NCBI GenBank assembly: GCA_023362775.1
Contig: JALMGJ010000001.1
Coordinates: 63,808,001-63,872,000 of the forward strand
Reading direction: 5' to 3'
Length of the DNA stretch: 64,000 nucleotides
DNA from: Charina bottae
Taxonomy: Eukaryota > Chordata > Lepidosauria > Squamata > Charinaidae
The position numbers and the translations under genes are program-made. The notes under the pieces were generated by a model, which saw only the letters and a program-made list of their open reading frames with translations, searched no databases and was not told the origin of the DNA. Of the stretch, positions 10,794-22,891 are shown one piece after another. Position 1 is the first letter of the stretch. Each line of letters begins with the position of its first letter.

Positions 10794-12219
10794 GTGGGTC
10801 CTACTGATATCTAAACTGAATCTGAGTGAAAAAATAACACTACAAAACTTGTTTCATTTATATCATAAGTTATTCAACAAGCTGTGTGTTAGTGTGAAAA
10901 AATAATCACTTTAGATTCAATAATTGAACACACCAGCTTTAGCTGCAGTAACTGTAATCAGATACTTCCTATAATTGATGATCAGTTCCTCATCACTGTT
11001 CCATTTCTCCATGGTGAACAACTCAGTAACATTTGATGGTTTTCTATCATTGTTTCTTTCAGGTCCTATCACAAAATTTCTACAGGCTTCAGGATTGGAC
11101 TTTGACTTGGCCATTCCAAAACATTCAGTTTGTTCTTCTTCATCCATTCTTTTGTAGACTTGATTGTATATTTGGGATCACTGTCTTGCTGCATGAGCCA
11201 GTTGCACTTCAGTTTCAACTGACGGACAGATTATCTGATATCTTCCTGTAGATTTCTCCAATTCAAAGCAGAACTCATGCTTCCGTTAATGTTGAAAGTT
11301 GTCCAGGTCCTGAGATAACAAAGCATTCCCAAACCATAACATTATCACCCTATAATTAACACTTTGTATGCAATTCTGATTGCGGAATGCAGAATTTGGT
11401 TTCCACCAGATGTAACAAAAACCACATAGTCCCCAAAGTTCCATTTTTTCTCATCTATCGATAGAACAATGTTGCAGAAATCTGTAGGGTCATCCAAGTG
11501 CTTCCAGAAGTTTGCAGGGTCATCCAGGTGCTTTCTAGCAAACTTGAGATGAACATCAATCTTCTTAGAGAGCACTGGTTTCTACCATGCTACTTTTCAC
11601 TGAGTCCTATTTTTACCCAGTGTTTTTCTGATGATAGAGTCATGAAATGCCTTTAAACTAAAGTGAGGGACGCCTGCAGATTCCTGGATGTTGTTTTAGG
11701 TTTTGTGACTTTCTAGATAATTTTATGCTGTGTCTTTATGCTCTTGGAGTAATTTTGATAGGACAGTCAGTCTTGCAGATTTACTACTGACCCAAATTGT
11801 CTCAAATTCAAGACTACATCTCTGGAACACTGGAGCCCCAGCTCTTTACAAGTGGTTTTATAATCTTTTATAGACTGATAGGCATCAGCAACTTTTTATT
11901 GAGGTCTTCAGAAATTTCTTTTAAGCAGGGCATCATGTACCTCTAGGATCTGTATGTTGAGAATTTCACTGTGATGAAGGACCAAAATTTGAGATTTATA
12001 TGGTGTACAGCTGTCCTAATTCACTGATTGTTCAATAAAGTATTAACATAGCTGGCCCTAGTTATCTTTTTAATTAAATTGATTGGATTAGGATGGTGGT
12101 TATTTTTTCACATTGGTACACTACATACTTTGATTACTTTGTTTATGAAATAAATGAAGCAAGCACCAAACATCTGACGTTATTTGTTCAGACTCCTTTT
12201 ATATATCAGCAGGACCCAC
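10794..12219 (-). mobile_element. Old Tc1-like DNA transposon with long inverted ends
   Basis: The two ends, about 10794-10925 and 12085-12219, are diverged inverted copies starting GTGGGTCCT(A/G)CTGATAT and including GTGAAAAAATAA. Between them the minus strand encodes a decayed Tc1-like transposase, with matches to the DESKF-, QQDNDPKHT- and EWPSQSPDLNP-type motifs. Frameshifts and stops break it throughout. Target TA dinucleotides are no longer clear. The divergence suggests an ancient insertion. Confidence 0.8.
10990..11575 (-). pseudogene. Tc1-like transposase remnant
   Basis: Minus-strand fragments in more than one frame read ARKHLDDPANFWKHLDDPTD, DEKKWNFGDYVVF, MQQDSDPKYTIKST and KKNKLNVLEWPSQSP. 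These correspond in order to the middle and the second and third catalytic regions of Tc1-like transposases. The N of the QDN motif is S here and the LNPIE glutamate region is altered. A LDDP(A/T)(N/D)F segment is repeated, from a small local duplication. Confidence 0.75.
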
Positions 12220-12489
12220 ATGAAATTCTAATTTTATTCAGTGGCAAGAATTCAGAAACTCCAAAAGGGGACTGGTACATTTTCACAGAACTGTAAATGT
12301 ATCAATACTTAATTTTAGATGGCAACTGAATGCAACCAATTTTAATCTGTTAAAATTTAACTACAGGAGATTAACAGCGAAAGCACCACTCTAATTGCCA
12401 CAAAAAGGCAATTCAGAAGACAGACAACTCTTTAATAAATTTCATTTCTAAATGCCTTCAAAGGAGGAGGTATACTTCACATGACTTAC

Positions 12490-12686
12490 CATTTTTACAA
12501 TTTCTGAATATGCTGATTCAGTAATCACACCACGATTTGTTGAAACATATTCCACTAGTTCATTCAGCGTTGCTCTTTTAATTTCTTTGCTCCTTAAGTC
12601 AGAGACAGAGTCCATGAAATCAAATAATACACAGCACTGCTGTAATTTCTGACAGAAGAGGAGTTGTTGTTCATTTGAAGTGGCAT
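12490..12686 (-). CDS. PPP2R5A: PPP2R5A coding exon 2
   Basis: This 197-nt exon completes a split aspartate codon from exon 1 and encodes 66 residues, including [40 protein letters not shown] and [20 protein letters not shown], ending KM. The acceptor is TTTTCTAG|A at 12687 and the donor is ATG|GTAAGT at 12489. FCQKLQQCC and [28 protein letters not shown] identify the alpha paralogue rather than epsilon or the others. It encodes the start of the structured B56 domain. The reading frame is intact. Confidence 0.97.
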
Positions 12687-12764
12687 CTAGAAAAGGAAAA
12701 AGTGAATTAGAATTTACTGTTCTGTAACATTCAGTGTATAGGTCAAAATACATACTTTATTTAA

Positions 12765-12955
12765 TATCACATTCATATTACATCTTTCCTCTGGGAGTTC
12801 AAGGTAGTAGACACAGGAATCTCATCTAATTTTGTGTTCAAAACATGAATAGATTGGGCTGAGAGATAGTGACTGGCCCAAATTTACTCAGTATGTTCTG
12901 TGGTCAAGTAGGACATCTTATTCCAACACCTTAACTGTTCTAGAAAAACTTACCT
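12765..12955 (-). mobile_element. Degraded tRNA-derived SINE
   Basis: The minus strand retains the head-to-body words of the SINE at 5490-5735, notably the complement of GATTGGGCTGAGAGATAGTG and ACTGGCCCAA, with the head near 12940 and the tail near 12780. It is highly diverged, so this is an old copy. Confidence 0.55.
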
Positions 12956-13324
12956 AAACTAATGCTAATTGTCCAACAACTGATCCGATATTCCATTATC
13001 ACATATATAGTGAATCCATCTTATCTATGGAGTCCCTCTATACAAAATCTACTTATTCAGCAACATCGACAGAACTATTAAAAATGCATTATCATTACTG
13101 AATTTAAATGTGGTCTTCTAGCCTAATCTTTAAAATGCTATTCCTGGTACTGACAAAAATAATTAAATTTCTGAGAAGAAATCAGCATGTTTTCCACACA
13201 TAGGAAGTGACTGTCCTTTCTTGGAGAGAAAATCAGAATTAAATTTACATTGAGTAAACTGAGGGTATATACACATTTTTATACCAATTAATGTTACTAA
13301 GCTTTTGAACAGTACTGTTACTAT

Positions 13325-13930
13325 AGGTAGACCTCACTTAATGACTGCCTCGTGCAGCGACCATTCAAAGTTACAACAGTGCTGAAAAAATAACTTTGCG
13401 ACCAAGGTGCGTATTTATGACCTTCACAGCATCTCTGTCTCAGTCAGAGTGTTCACCATTACAGTCCGTTAGTATGCAATGTTCTATGCCTGACCCATTT
13501 TCCCCTCCCCCACACAGAGCGGAAAGATTGGAGAGGACGGGATTACAGGAGAGTAAGCAGGCACACAATGGGGAATACACATTGAAAGGAATGCACTAGT
13601 GCCAGCTGTTTGCCTAGCACACTTGGAGCTGTGCATTCCTTTCAACCGTTTATTCCCCATTGTGTGCCTGCTTACTCTCCTGTAATCCCTTCCTCTCTAA
13701 TGAATGTAAATACAAACATTAATTCCCTTCTTGCTAATTATCCCAGCGCTGAGGTAAGCATTCCAAAGGGCAGGGGTGTGGGGAAAAAGGAAAGCTGAAG
13801 TAAAATCAGAGGCACAGTCACAGTCACATGATTTTCCACTTAGTGACTGCATCACTTAGCAACCAAGTTGCCGGTCCCAATTATGGTCACTAAACAAGGA
13901 TTACCTACTAAACAAGGGCTACCTTTATGC
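13325..13930. mobile_element. DNA-transposon-like repeat with internal palindrome
   Basis: The ends carry inverted words (AGGTAGACCTCACTTAATGAC on the left; the complement of AGGTAGCCCTTGTTTAG on the right) and the TTAGTGACTGCATCACTTAGCAA motif. I associate these from memory with a common sauropsid repeat. The centre is a long palindrome: 13532-13596 pairs with 13631-13696 around a 34-base loop. No coding capacity is evident. Family assignment is open. Confidence 0.55.
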
Positions 13931-14922
13931 TGAAATTTTCAAGCAAAAGTTATTTAAAAATTGTTAATTGCCAAAACTATGAGAATTTTATATGAAAACA
14001 TGAAAAAATGCATCTAACCTAGTTTAGATTATTTCCCAACTTTAAGCAAAGCTTAGAAATAAAAGAATTTCAGCTGATCACTCTAGTACTGTAGACTCAA
14101 CTTTCTCATGCCTTGAGTCTGTTGGCTCTGATGTTCTTGCTTTCCTGGCTTCTTCAGAAGTTTAGCTCTTTCTTTTCCCTCCATTTCCACAACTAGACAC
14201 ACAGTTTGAAATCTCAATGCCAATACAAAATGTAATCAGCAATATATTTCTCTCTCTCTCTCTCACCTATCTCATGGGGTGGCATAAAGGAATCTGTTAC
14301 ATTGCCAGAACTTTTATAAATTACTGTATATCAGCAGGCAGCTAGATATGAGATTTATTTCAGTAGCATTTCAGAATACTAATAACTATTCACATTAGCA
14401 GAATAACTTCAATGACAGGCCAAAAGAATCTGAATTTTGCCATCAGTCTTGGTTATACAAGTTAAATTTGGAAAAGTACTCTGGCTGTGGGCTAAAATTA
14501 GCATGTAAATGACCTCAAATGATCGTTTGAAGTCAATTATAGCAATAGATTTAGAAATGAAGTAAAATCCTCCACAAACAACAAAACAGGGTAGATAATC
14601 AGATTCAGCTCACAACTGGTTTATGTTGGCTGGGGTTACTCTGAGCTGAGATCCAATGACTGTGGAGGGCTACAGATTCTGTATGCCTATATAAGACAAT
14701 GAAAATTTGAAATATACAGTACATATTTCCAATGCAGACATAGCACACAATAAGAAAAGAAAAGCTTCTCCAAAAATGTTTGTCAGATTTAAAATGTACA
14801 CAGAGATAATGTCCACTTAACAATTTGCACTCTTTAAAATAGGCATACAATTCTAAGGTATATATTGCTAGCTTACATGCATATATGTATTTTTATGTAC
14901 ATTGCTGCTACTGATGTTATAC

Positions 14923-14985
14923 TTTGATTGTAAGCCACCTTAAGTCATTTGGATTCAGCACCATATACATTTTATAAATAAATAA
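14923..14985 (+). mobile_element. CR1-like or SINE 3' tail fragment
   Basis: TTGTAAGCCACCTTAAGTC followed by a TATAAATAAATAAT tail resembles the 3' UTR block of the CR1 copies and of the SINEs with CR1-like tails. Only the last 60 bases or so remain. Confidence 0.55.
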
Positions 14986-14989
14986 TCGT

Positions 14990-17975
14990 AAATATTGAAG
15001 CTTGGCAAAAAGGAAGACTGTGTATGCCAAAACTATTGGAAAATGACACCCAAGGACCTTATCATTCCTACCAAATGAAAGATGTGCCCATTGTACTTGT
15101 TTTAACAGCTTACAAGTTACAGTTTGAGAAGATCTGGAAAAATGATGTTGAAGAGGCTTCAGCAAGGAATGGTGTCCTTTGTGTCCTCAATTGCTTCAAC
15201 AGAGAGCAAGAAAACATTAATTAAGACCATTCATTACAATAACTGCTTCTTTTAGTTTCTCACTTTTGGTGTGGGGATTCAAAATGAATCTAGTTCATGA
15301 AAGATCACCGATAACAATCTGCATGATGGGAGGGCTCAGTTACTACCTTAGACAGTGGCAACTCAAACCCTAGAATACTGTATTTTAGGGTAACAGACTA
15401 GAAATAATATAAAAATTGACACTTCACAAGAAATCAGAATCACAGAATTGTACCAAAAGGAAATAATCATTTCCTGACATATTTATAAAATATGAACATG
15501 CAAGTAAGTTTTACTGAACAAATAAAATCATCACATGGACAATCTAAGAGATGACAATCCTTACACTGAAACAATGCATTTTATCCTGTATGACTAAAAC
15601 ATCACAGCCGATTTGCCAATACTGAAATTCAGTATCCCGAGGTGATAAACAACAATGAACATTGTAAATTTAGATGAAACCGAAACTGCCAGCCAGAACA
15701 AATATATGCAAAAATGAGTATGCTAAAAGAAGAGAAGTACCCTATAGTGGAAACAGGTTATTTTTAAAGTAAGGTTATTTCAGTGTAACTGAAAGCAACC
15801 CTCAAGCTGCCAAACACATGACCTATTTTGAGCTGTGCATGTTCGGTAAGCACACTGTGGTTTCCAGTACAAGACCAAAATCTAACTTGACATGAAGTTA
15901 TTTAAGACGTTCACAAGCTTAGTCCCAGAGCATCTTTGTGTTACATTCACATAAATAAATTCAGATTTAAAAGAAAATGCTGGCAAAAGAGCACAATCCT
16001 ATGGGTTACATTTGCTTCATCTAGAAAGCATTAATGCCACTATGCACCTAAGGAGGCTTGCAGAATGCTGATGATTTTCATAAATACTTATCAGTGTAAC
16101 CAAAGCATATCAGGCATAGCCTCAGGACCAATATAACAAAGGCAAAAGTGTTGGGAAATGTTTGATTTTGTCCAATTATCTAAATTATACATACTTCTTA
16201 TATTCATTTATGGTTTGATTTCTAAATAAAGTGTGTGCCATTTTATCCTTTTCACAGAAATTTGAACAAGTCATTGCATATTTCTGACATTTTGTTTCTC
16301 TATTATTGTCATTCATTTTCAAAACTTAGTAAGAAAAAGGTCTGAGTAGTTTAATTCTTAAAACTCAAGTTCTAAAAGTACAAAAGACATCACATAAATC
16401 ATGCTGTTTTGTGTCATAAGGGCGTAATAAAGTTCCTAATGTGAAACATCTTAATATGCATCCTATTCATAATTTAAATATTACTGAAAAGAATTGGACT
16501 TAATTTCATACTAATCTTAATTTCCTAATATTTGTGCCTATATCAATTTTCAAATATATTAAATAAGAACATAACCAACTCTACATCTATACAAACATGT
16601 TTTTGGAATATCCTCTCTAGTGAGTTTCCTGAATATACCTGTATTTTAAGGTTACAAAAAGTGGTATCTTGGTGACTCAATATTTCTATTTTACACATAA
16701 TGTTGATGGAACAGGTTTCTAGAATTTCTGAGCCAGTGATGGTAAACGGATGCTGATCAGATGATTTGGATTTGGGCTGCCATTAACAACCCTGGTGCTG
16801 TAACAGCATAATTTTCCAGCAGATACAACATATTCTGTGGGGCAATACCGAATGGGAAAAGGAATAAAATGTCAAAATATACCTCCTGACAGGAACATCA
16901 AGTGTTTCATCTTGGTCATTATGGGCTGCAGCAACTCAGATGGGGAGGCAGGTTAACAAAGAATGGAAAACAGACAGAAGGAAACAATTTGTTGCTAATG
17001 TTGCATATGCATTTGCAGACTTCTGACTTACATTACAAGGGTTTTAGGCTTAAGAACAATAGTCACAACTCATCTATTTAAAAATACAAAAACTGTAATT
17101 GTTCTTGATATTAAGTAACATTGTATAGCAAGTTACATTATCTCCACTTGAACTGAACTGCAAAAATACAACTATAACTAAAATAAACAACATAATAAAT
17201 GACAGAGAGAAATAATACAGGTGCTAACACTCAGACTCACATACAGTTTATAGCTATTAGGTATCTAAGGACATCCTGACTGCCAGGTCAGATTTCACAA
17301 TTATTCCTAGGCTTCAATTTAAGCAGCCTATAAATATTATAAACTTTTAATTTAACCAGTAAATTTGAACGCTAGCTTCCATCTTATTCAATGAATTATG
17401 GCGATTCAATTTTATGCCTGCATAGTTAGACTGTAACTCAACTTGAATGCCATAAACATGGAAAAAGAAATATAATACTAAGCTGCCACACAAGATGTTG
17501 AAGATTTAAATAGAAGTTATTAATATGAAGATTGCCAATGGACAGCTACTATACTTAGTTGTTAATGTTCACTGACATTTATTTTTTAAAAATCAAGTGT
17601 TCTAAGGAGGTCACTTCTTGAAAAACTCATGTTAAGAATAGTCTCTCTGAAAAAACTGCTGCGCAAAAACAATTTTAATTACTCGTATCTTAAAACATTA
17701 CATATAAAAATATAATTCTTTTCATTTCTAAAAAACCAATTATATAATTTTCTCTTCCAAAGAAATGAAGATGGTAATATTCACACTGAGTAATACATGT
17801 AATTCTCTTGGCAATAATGAGAAAGTTGTCATTTTCTTTTTCCAGGGTTGGTTTTTGTTTTTTGTTTTCAAACTTTCCAGACCAATATACAGCCTTGGTA
17901 TATCCCAGTATCTCCTTTCCAAATGCCAACTGAACAATGACCAGTGCTGTGGCTTACTGACGGAGCTATAAAGAT
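14990..17975. other. Intron 1 sequence, no gene or repeat recognised
   Basis: This is strongly A+T-rich, apparently unique sequence. I saw no conserved exon, RNA gene or recognisable mobile element here. Short open frames near 15024-15224 and 17690-17970 look like chance. Confidence 0.5.
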
Positions 17976-18078
17976 ATAGCTTTATTATTGTTGTAAACCG
18001 CCCAGAGTCCCCACCGGAATGGGGGGAGATGGGCGGTGATATAAGTTAGAAATATAAATAAATAAATAAATAAAGCTA
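17976..18078 (+). mobile_element. CR1-type LINE 3' UTR fragment
   Basis: The block TTGTTGTAAACCGCCCAGAG, then GGAGATGGGCGGTGATATAA, then AAATAAATAAATAAATAAA is the terminal part of the CR1 3' UTR seen complete at 36710-36785 and 49110-49185. Nothing upstream matches, so this is a very short 5'-truncated insertion. Confidence 0.85.
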
Positions 18079-18499
18079 CAATGCTCCAATACTGTCTGTA
18101 CTTCTGGGAATGTTCACAATATGGAACATTCATTTATCAATTCATTTCCAATACTCAGTATAGCTATTGGGGCTTTAATTCTAAAGAACAGAATCAAGAG
18201 AACTACACAGAGTCACAGGTATTTTTTCACCCTCCACCTCCTGAACAGCGACCCCACATATCCCAGAAAATTAGTACCAAGCCAAAAGGAATTCTCCAGA
18301 ACTGCCTTCAGTAAAGCAGAGGAGTTGCTGCAAAGAACAAAGGAAGTCTACAATTAATCCATCTATATGTAGAAAGCATTTCCCCAGGCATTTGGGTCAG
18401 GGGGTAGATAAGCTCTGCTACTATCGATGGGTGAGTGAGTTAACAGTTTATCCTTGGGCGCCGGGGTGGTGGTGGCGGTGGTAGTGGTCTGTTTAGGGG

Positions 18500-18580
18500 G
18501 TTTGTTTTAATCTTGTAAGCTGGCCAGAGTCACTTGTGTGAGATGGGCAGCTGTATAAACCATATAAATAAAATAAAGTC
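18500..18580 (+). mobile_element. Diverged CR1-like 3' UTR fragment
   Basis: GTAAGCTGGCCAGAGTCACT, GTGAGATGGGCAGCTGTATA and an AAATAAAATAAAG tail match the CR1 3' block with substitutions. It is older than the neighbour at 17976-18078. A G/T-rich run (GGTGGTGGCGGTGGTAGTGG) lies just upstream. Confidence 0.65.
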
Positions 18581-18654
18581 TTACTTTAAATAAGACCAAT
18601 GCTTTTTCAGGGGGGAGGATAGAGCTTCATTAACTGATATACTGAAATATAGTG

Positions 18655-19125
18655 TAATATATTTGTTTGGTCTAGTGCATAGCTTTCCAAACTGTGTGTC
18701 GCGACACATTAGTGTGTCACGACAAAACCTGGAAATGCTGATGGCACGTCGCCGCTGCCCCTGCGGTGGCGTGTGCGGTGGCAGTGGCGACCGTCAGCAC
18801 TTCCGGGATTTAGCGCAAAATACAAGGCCTCTGCCGCCATGCACACCGCCACCGCCGTTGGTGTGTCGCCAACGGCGGGACTTTGGAAAGCACTGGTCTA
18901 GTGGTTAAGGCGCTGGGCTAGAAACCAGGAGTCTGCGAGCTCTAGTCCCGCCTTAGGCATGAAAGCCGGCTGGGTGACCTTGGGCCAATCACTCTCTCTC
19001 AGCCCAACTCACCTCACAGGGTTGTTGTTGTGGGGAAAATAGGAGGTGGAAGGTATGTTCACCGCCTTGAGTTATTTATAAAAATAATAAAGGCGGGATA
19101 GAAAACAAATAAATAAATAAATAAA
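18655..19125 (+). mobile_element. tRNA-derived SINE with CR1-like tail, split by a hAT MITE
   Basis: The SINE head begins TTTGGTCTAGTG near 18665 and resumes as GTCTAGTGGTTAAGGCGCTG at 18896. The B-box region CGAGCTCTAGTCCCGCC, the body GAAAGCCGGCTGGGTGACC and the CR1-like tail (CACCGCCTTGAGTTATTTAT, then AAATAAAT repeats) follow. The hAT element at 18678-18895 sits inside the first tRNA promoter box, so this copy cannot be transcribed from an intact A box. Confidence 0.88.
18678..18895. mobile_element. hAT-type MITE, family 2, inside a SINE
   Basis: The ends CATAGCTTTCCAAACTGTGT and ACTTTGGAAAGCACTG are imperfect inverted repeats. An exact 8-bp duplication GTCTAGTG lies at 18670-18677 and 18896-18903. 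The interior is GC- and CpG-rich with repeated GTGTGTCGCGACAC-like words. Three relatives are at 34671-35141, 60584-60817 and 63326-63595; the last has the most similar interior. Confidence 0.88.
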
Positions 19126-19211
19126 TATAATATCCTACAACTCAGAATTTACTTTGGGTCAAATAAATTCAATAAGCTTTTTTGGGGGAAAATAGCTTCT
19201 ATGGTTTAAGA

Positions 19212-19512
19212 AATTCTGTTGTTGTTCAGTCGTTAAGTCGTGTCCGACTCTTCGTGACCCCATGGACTGTACCACGCCAGGCCTTCCTGTCCTCCACTGT
19301 CTCCCGGAGTTTACTCAAATTCATGTTCATTCCATCGGTGATGCTATCTAACCATCTCATCCTCTGCCGTCCCCTTCTCCTTTTGCCTTCAGTCTTTCCC
19401 AGCATCAGGGTCTTTTCCAGTGAGTCCTCTCTTCACATTAGGTGGCCAAAGTATTTGAGCTTCAGCTTCAGTATCTGTCCTTCCAATGAGCAGTCAGGGT
19501 TGATTTCCTGAT
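19212..19512 (-). mobile_element. RTE/BovB LINE, 3' end
   Basis: The minus strand encodes the BovB C-terminal words LKLKYFGHLM-like, LMLGKTEGKRRRGR-like and the 3' end AAGAGTCGGACACGACTTAA. The left boundary at about 19212 is the element's 3' end. It is more diverged from the 2.8-4.5 kb copies than those are from each other, so it derives from a different BovB subfamily. Confidence 0.85.
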
Positions 19513-20149
19513 GTGAATGCAAATGAGTTATCTCCCTTGAGAGCAGAGAAAAGAGAGAACACTTCTCCCATATTTGGATATCAAAATTTTAAACTAGAAG
19601 AAACAGTCCTAATAATGTCCGACACACTTTAAAATACTTTACATTCTTACGATTCCTTTATTATAAAGCATAGTTTTTCATCATGACCTCATTTACAAAT
19701 AAAAATAAACTGATTTTATACTGTGATTTGAATGCCAGTGGTGTTTGCAGCAAACCACAGTGCCAATATGGCAACACAGGCATAGTGGCATCATCGCAGA
19801 AATGCCACCCTTCCGTACTTGCTTCCTAACATCTGACACAGTGTTGCATCTGCATGAGATTGTTGCACATGCTTCATCATTTGGACCCTTTTGCTTGCCT
19901 TGCAGATGCCCGTGACGGAAGCTGCGCTGGAAAACCATTCTTAAGGGCAGCATATGCTTTTTAAAAGTAAACAAGTTTGGCTTTAACATCAGTTGTTCTT
20001 TTCAATTAATTCTAATTGCAGATCTTCCATTGAGAAGTTATGCTTTTTTTAGAACTGTCAATGACCATGAATTTAGATAGAATAAGAGTTTTGTATCAAT
20101 CATTTTCGATGTTTACCTATAGGGGTGGTGGTGGTGGTGGTGGTTTTTA

Positions 20150-20760
20150 TTTAGATTTAATATAGCCGCCCATTCCAGTGGACTCTGGGTAGCTTACAAA
20201 ATATAATTAATAAACATAAACAAAATGAAATAGCCCGGACTAAAACAACCATTAAAAGCAAGCACAACTAGGCCCCCAACTACACATTTACCCCAGGGCT
20301 GGGACCAAAGCCAGGTTTTAAAGGCTTTTCAGAACCACAGAAGAGAGGACACTATCCTTATCTCTGGGGGGATGCTGCTCCAGAGGGTGGGGGCCACAAC
20401 AGAGGAGGCACGCTTCCTAGGCCCCATAAGGTGACAACATTTAACAGAAGGAACCTGGAGAGCACCCACTCTACCCAAATGTACCAGGTGGGCAGAAACA
20501 ATGGGAGAAAGGTGGTCCCTGAGATAACTGGGTCCTATGCCATGAAAAGCTTTAAAGATAACAACAGCACCTTGAATTGCCCCCAGAAGCCAACTGACAG
20601 TCAATGCAACTTGCATAGCAGTGGTGATACATGGGTACAAGAACTGCCCATTAGTGCATTTTGAACGAGCTGTGGCTTTGGGATGGTCTTCAAGGGCAGC
20701 CCCATGTAGAGCACGCTGCAGTAGTCTCATTGCAGTAGTCCCACTGAGGTATCCAGGGCA
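20150..20760 (-). mobile_element. Older CR1-type LINE, 3' part
   Basis: The minus strand encodes a diverged CR1 C-terminus: VVIFKAFHGIGPSYLRDHLS, LWSSIPPEIR, and the 3' UTR complement of AGCCGCCCATTCCAGTGGAC. Several frameshifts are present. The segment is truncated near 20760. A GGT trinucleotide run at 20125-20143 borders its tail. Confidence 0.85.
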
Positions 20761-21297
20761 TGAAAAATAAATTTACACAGCAAAATGCATCTAATTTGAA
20801 TTCCAGTTTTAATACTTTTTTTAAAAAAACAACAGTATCTTATTCCTGAACTATGATAGATCCTGATTAATTTCTAGAAAGATGATTCAGGTTGCAAATT
20901 GCTGTCTACTTCCTGAAGAGTAAGTAGGCTCCATTGAATACACTGGGACTTATGATGCAGTCCTATGAATATTGACTTAAAAATATAAGTCATCATTCCA
21001 AAAACTTTTTCTAAAGAATAAATAAAAACAATCATTTAATTGCCTACTTAGGAAATACCATTCATTATTTTATAGGAGGCATTCACTAGTTTGGCATAAT
21101 GGGGCCCAGAAGATAAGACTACTCATGGTTCTGTAAGGCAATGTAAAGTGACATATGATTCACCAAGCAGTGTCCATTGTAATATTTTGTTTTTTCTTCA
21201 AAAATTCAAATCAAACTGTTTTTCATATGATATATGAATCAGAAGGAATCTTATAAAACATCAAAAAAAACCCCCTTAGCACAGGAATCCACTAAAC

Positions 21298-22058
21298 CAG
21301 GCGTGTCCAACCTGTGGCCCATGGGCTGCATGCAGCCCTGAACAGCTAGTAATGCGGCCCAAAAAAATCATAAACTTTTAACATTATTTTGCAATTTTTT
21401 GGTTGCCGTTTTCTCTTTCTTCTGTTTTGCAGCCAGGACCACACCAAAGATAGACAATCCCGGTACATTTGAGACAGTAACAAAGCTCAGGGTAGTTACA
21501 TCGCCTGCGTAGAGCATCCGCCTCTCCTCTCGGCTTCCCACGCAGGCAGGCAGCGGCCTTCCACCGGTTTGCGAGCAGCTGCTGAAGTCAGTTTTGCAAC
21601 TTGAATCGCAAGCCAAACAGAGTCCACCACTCTACCATTAATGCTTCTGTAGTTAGTAGGCAAAGATTGGCGGAGGCTGCCGCTCGGAGAAGAGCCGAGA
21701 TGCTGAGCGGGAAGGGGAGGCCGCCAGTGGCTCAGGCAGAAAAATGCGCCATTAGCAGCAGTCGCCAATGGGTGATGGTTCTCCCAGGTAAAAACTGACA
21801 AACACCTTGAGAACTCACTGAGAATTGCAACCACTTTCATCGAACCAGACATTGATGCATTAGTTTCACAAAAACAAGGTCAAATATCCCACTAGTTTTA
21901 TGTTGCCCTCTTTTTAAAAATTTTATAATAAAAATATTTAAAAATAAATGAAATTTTATTACTTATATACATTAACTATATTATATATTTTATGTGGCCC
22001 AAGACAATCCCTCTTCATTCAATGTGGCCCAGGGAAGCCAAAAGGTTGGACATCCACG
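21298..22058 (+). mobile_element. hAT element with transposase C-terminus
   Basis: Inverted ends (CAGGCGTGTCCAACC on the left; GGTTGGACATCCACG on the right) are flanked by an exact 8-bp duplication CACTAAAC at 21290-21297 and 22059-22066. The interior contains a GC-rich block and, near the right end, the last codons of a hAT transposase. Most of the transposase is deleted, so this copy is non-autonomous. Confidence 0.88.
21792..21895 (+). pseudogene. hAT transposase C-terminal remnant
   Basis: The frame encodes TDKHLENSLRIATTFIEPDI and then DALVSQKQGQISH before a stop. This is the C-terminal tail typical of Charlie-type hAT transposases and of host genes derived from them. The dimerisation domain upstream is gone. 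The confidence is for family, not for function. Confidence 0.75.
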
Positions 22059-22891
22059 CACTAAACCATCTCCATTTCAAGCAAGGGACACTTACTACTG
22101 TACTGCTCAAGGCAGACTGTTCCACAGCTTAACTGCTGTTTATCAGGAAATTCTTCATTAATTTTGAGCTCTGAATCTACTTTCTGAAGTACAAGAGATA
22201 ATACTCTTTTAATAGGTGCACAGTACAATCAAGCTTTTACTTCCCATCTCTAGATGCAGTATTGTACTTCTGCTTCTGCAGCCTAAAACTAAACTGTACT
22301 TTTTAGTTGCAGCACCAAGTTGCCAGCTCATATTCAGCTGATGGTCTACTAATATTCTTACATATTTCTCATATGTACTGTCGCTCGGCTAGATCCCCCC
22401 ATCCTATCCCCTATGCATTTGATTTTTTCTATTTATCGCATCCTGTCTCTATGGAGGATAACACACTTGACACCACTGAACATCACTGGCCCAATGTTCA
22501 AGCCTGTCAAGATAATTTTGCATTATGATTTTTCCTCTAAAGTGTTGTCCAATCCTCCTAGTTTGGTGTAACCTGCAGAAGTAATAAAAAGTTTGGTGTA
22601 ACTTGCAAAACTAATAAGCAATCCTTCCATTCCATCCTCTAGCTCATTTATAAAAGATCTTGAATAACAAATAAATGAAGGGATCTCCAATAATACGATG
22701 TAAAGCCATTTACAAATTCCCTTTGGGTATGTAGATTCATTCTGTAGCTCATATTTACCCATCTTGTCCACAAATATATTTATCAAAATTTGTTTGCTGT
22801 CTATGAGTAGACAACATACAATATGTAAAACTAGGGAGTTCCATAAAAACATCCATATTATGAGATATTTTGTTAAATGAGATCAAGATAT

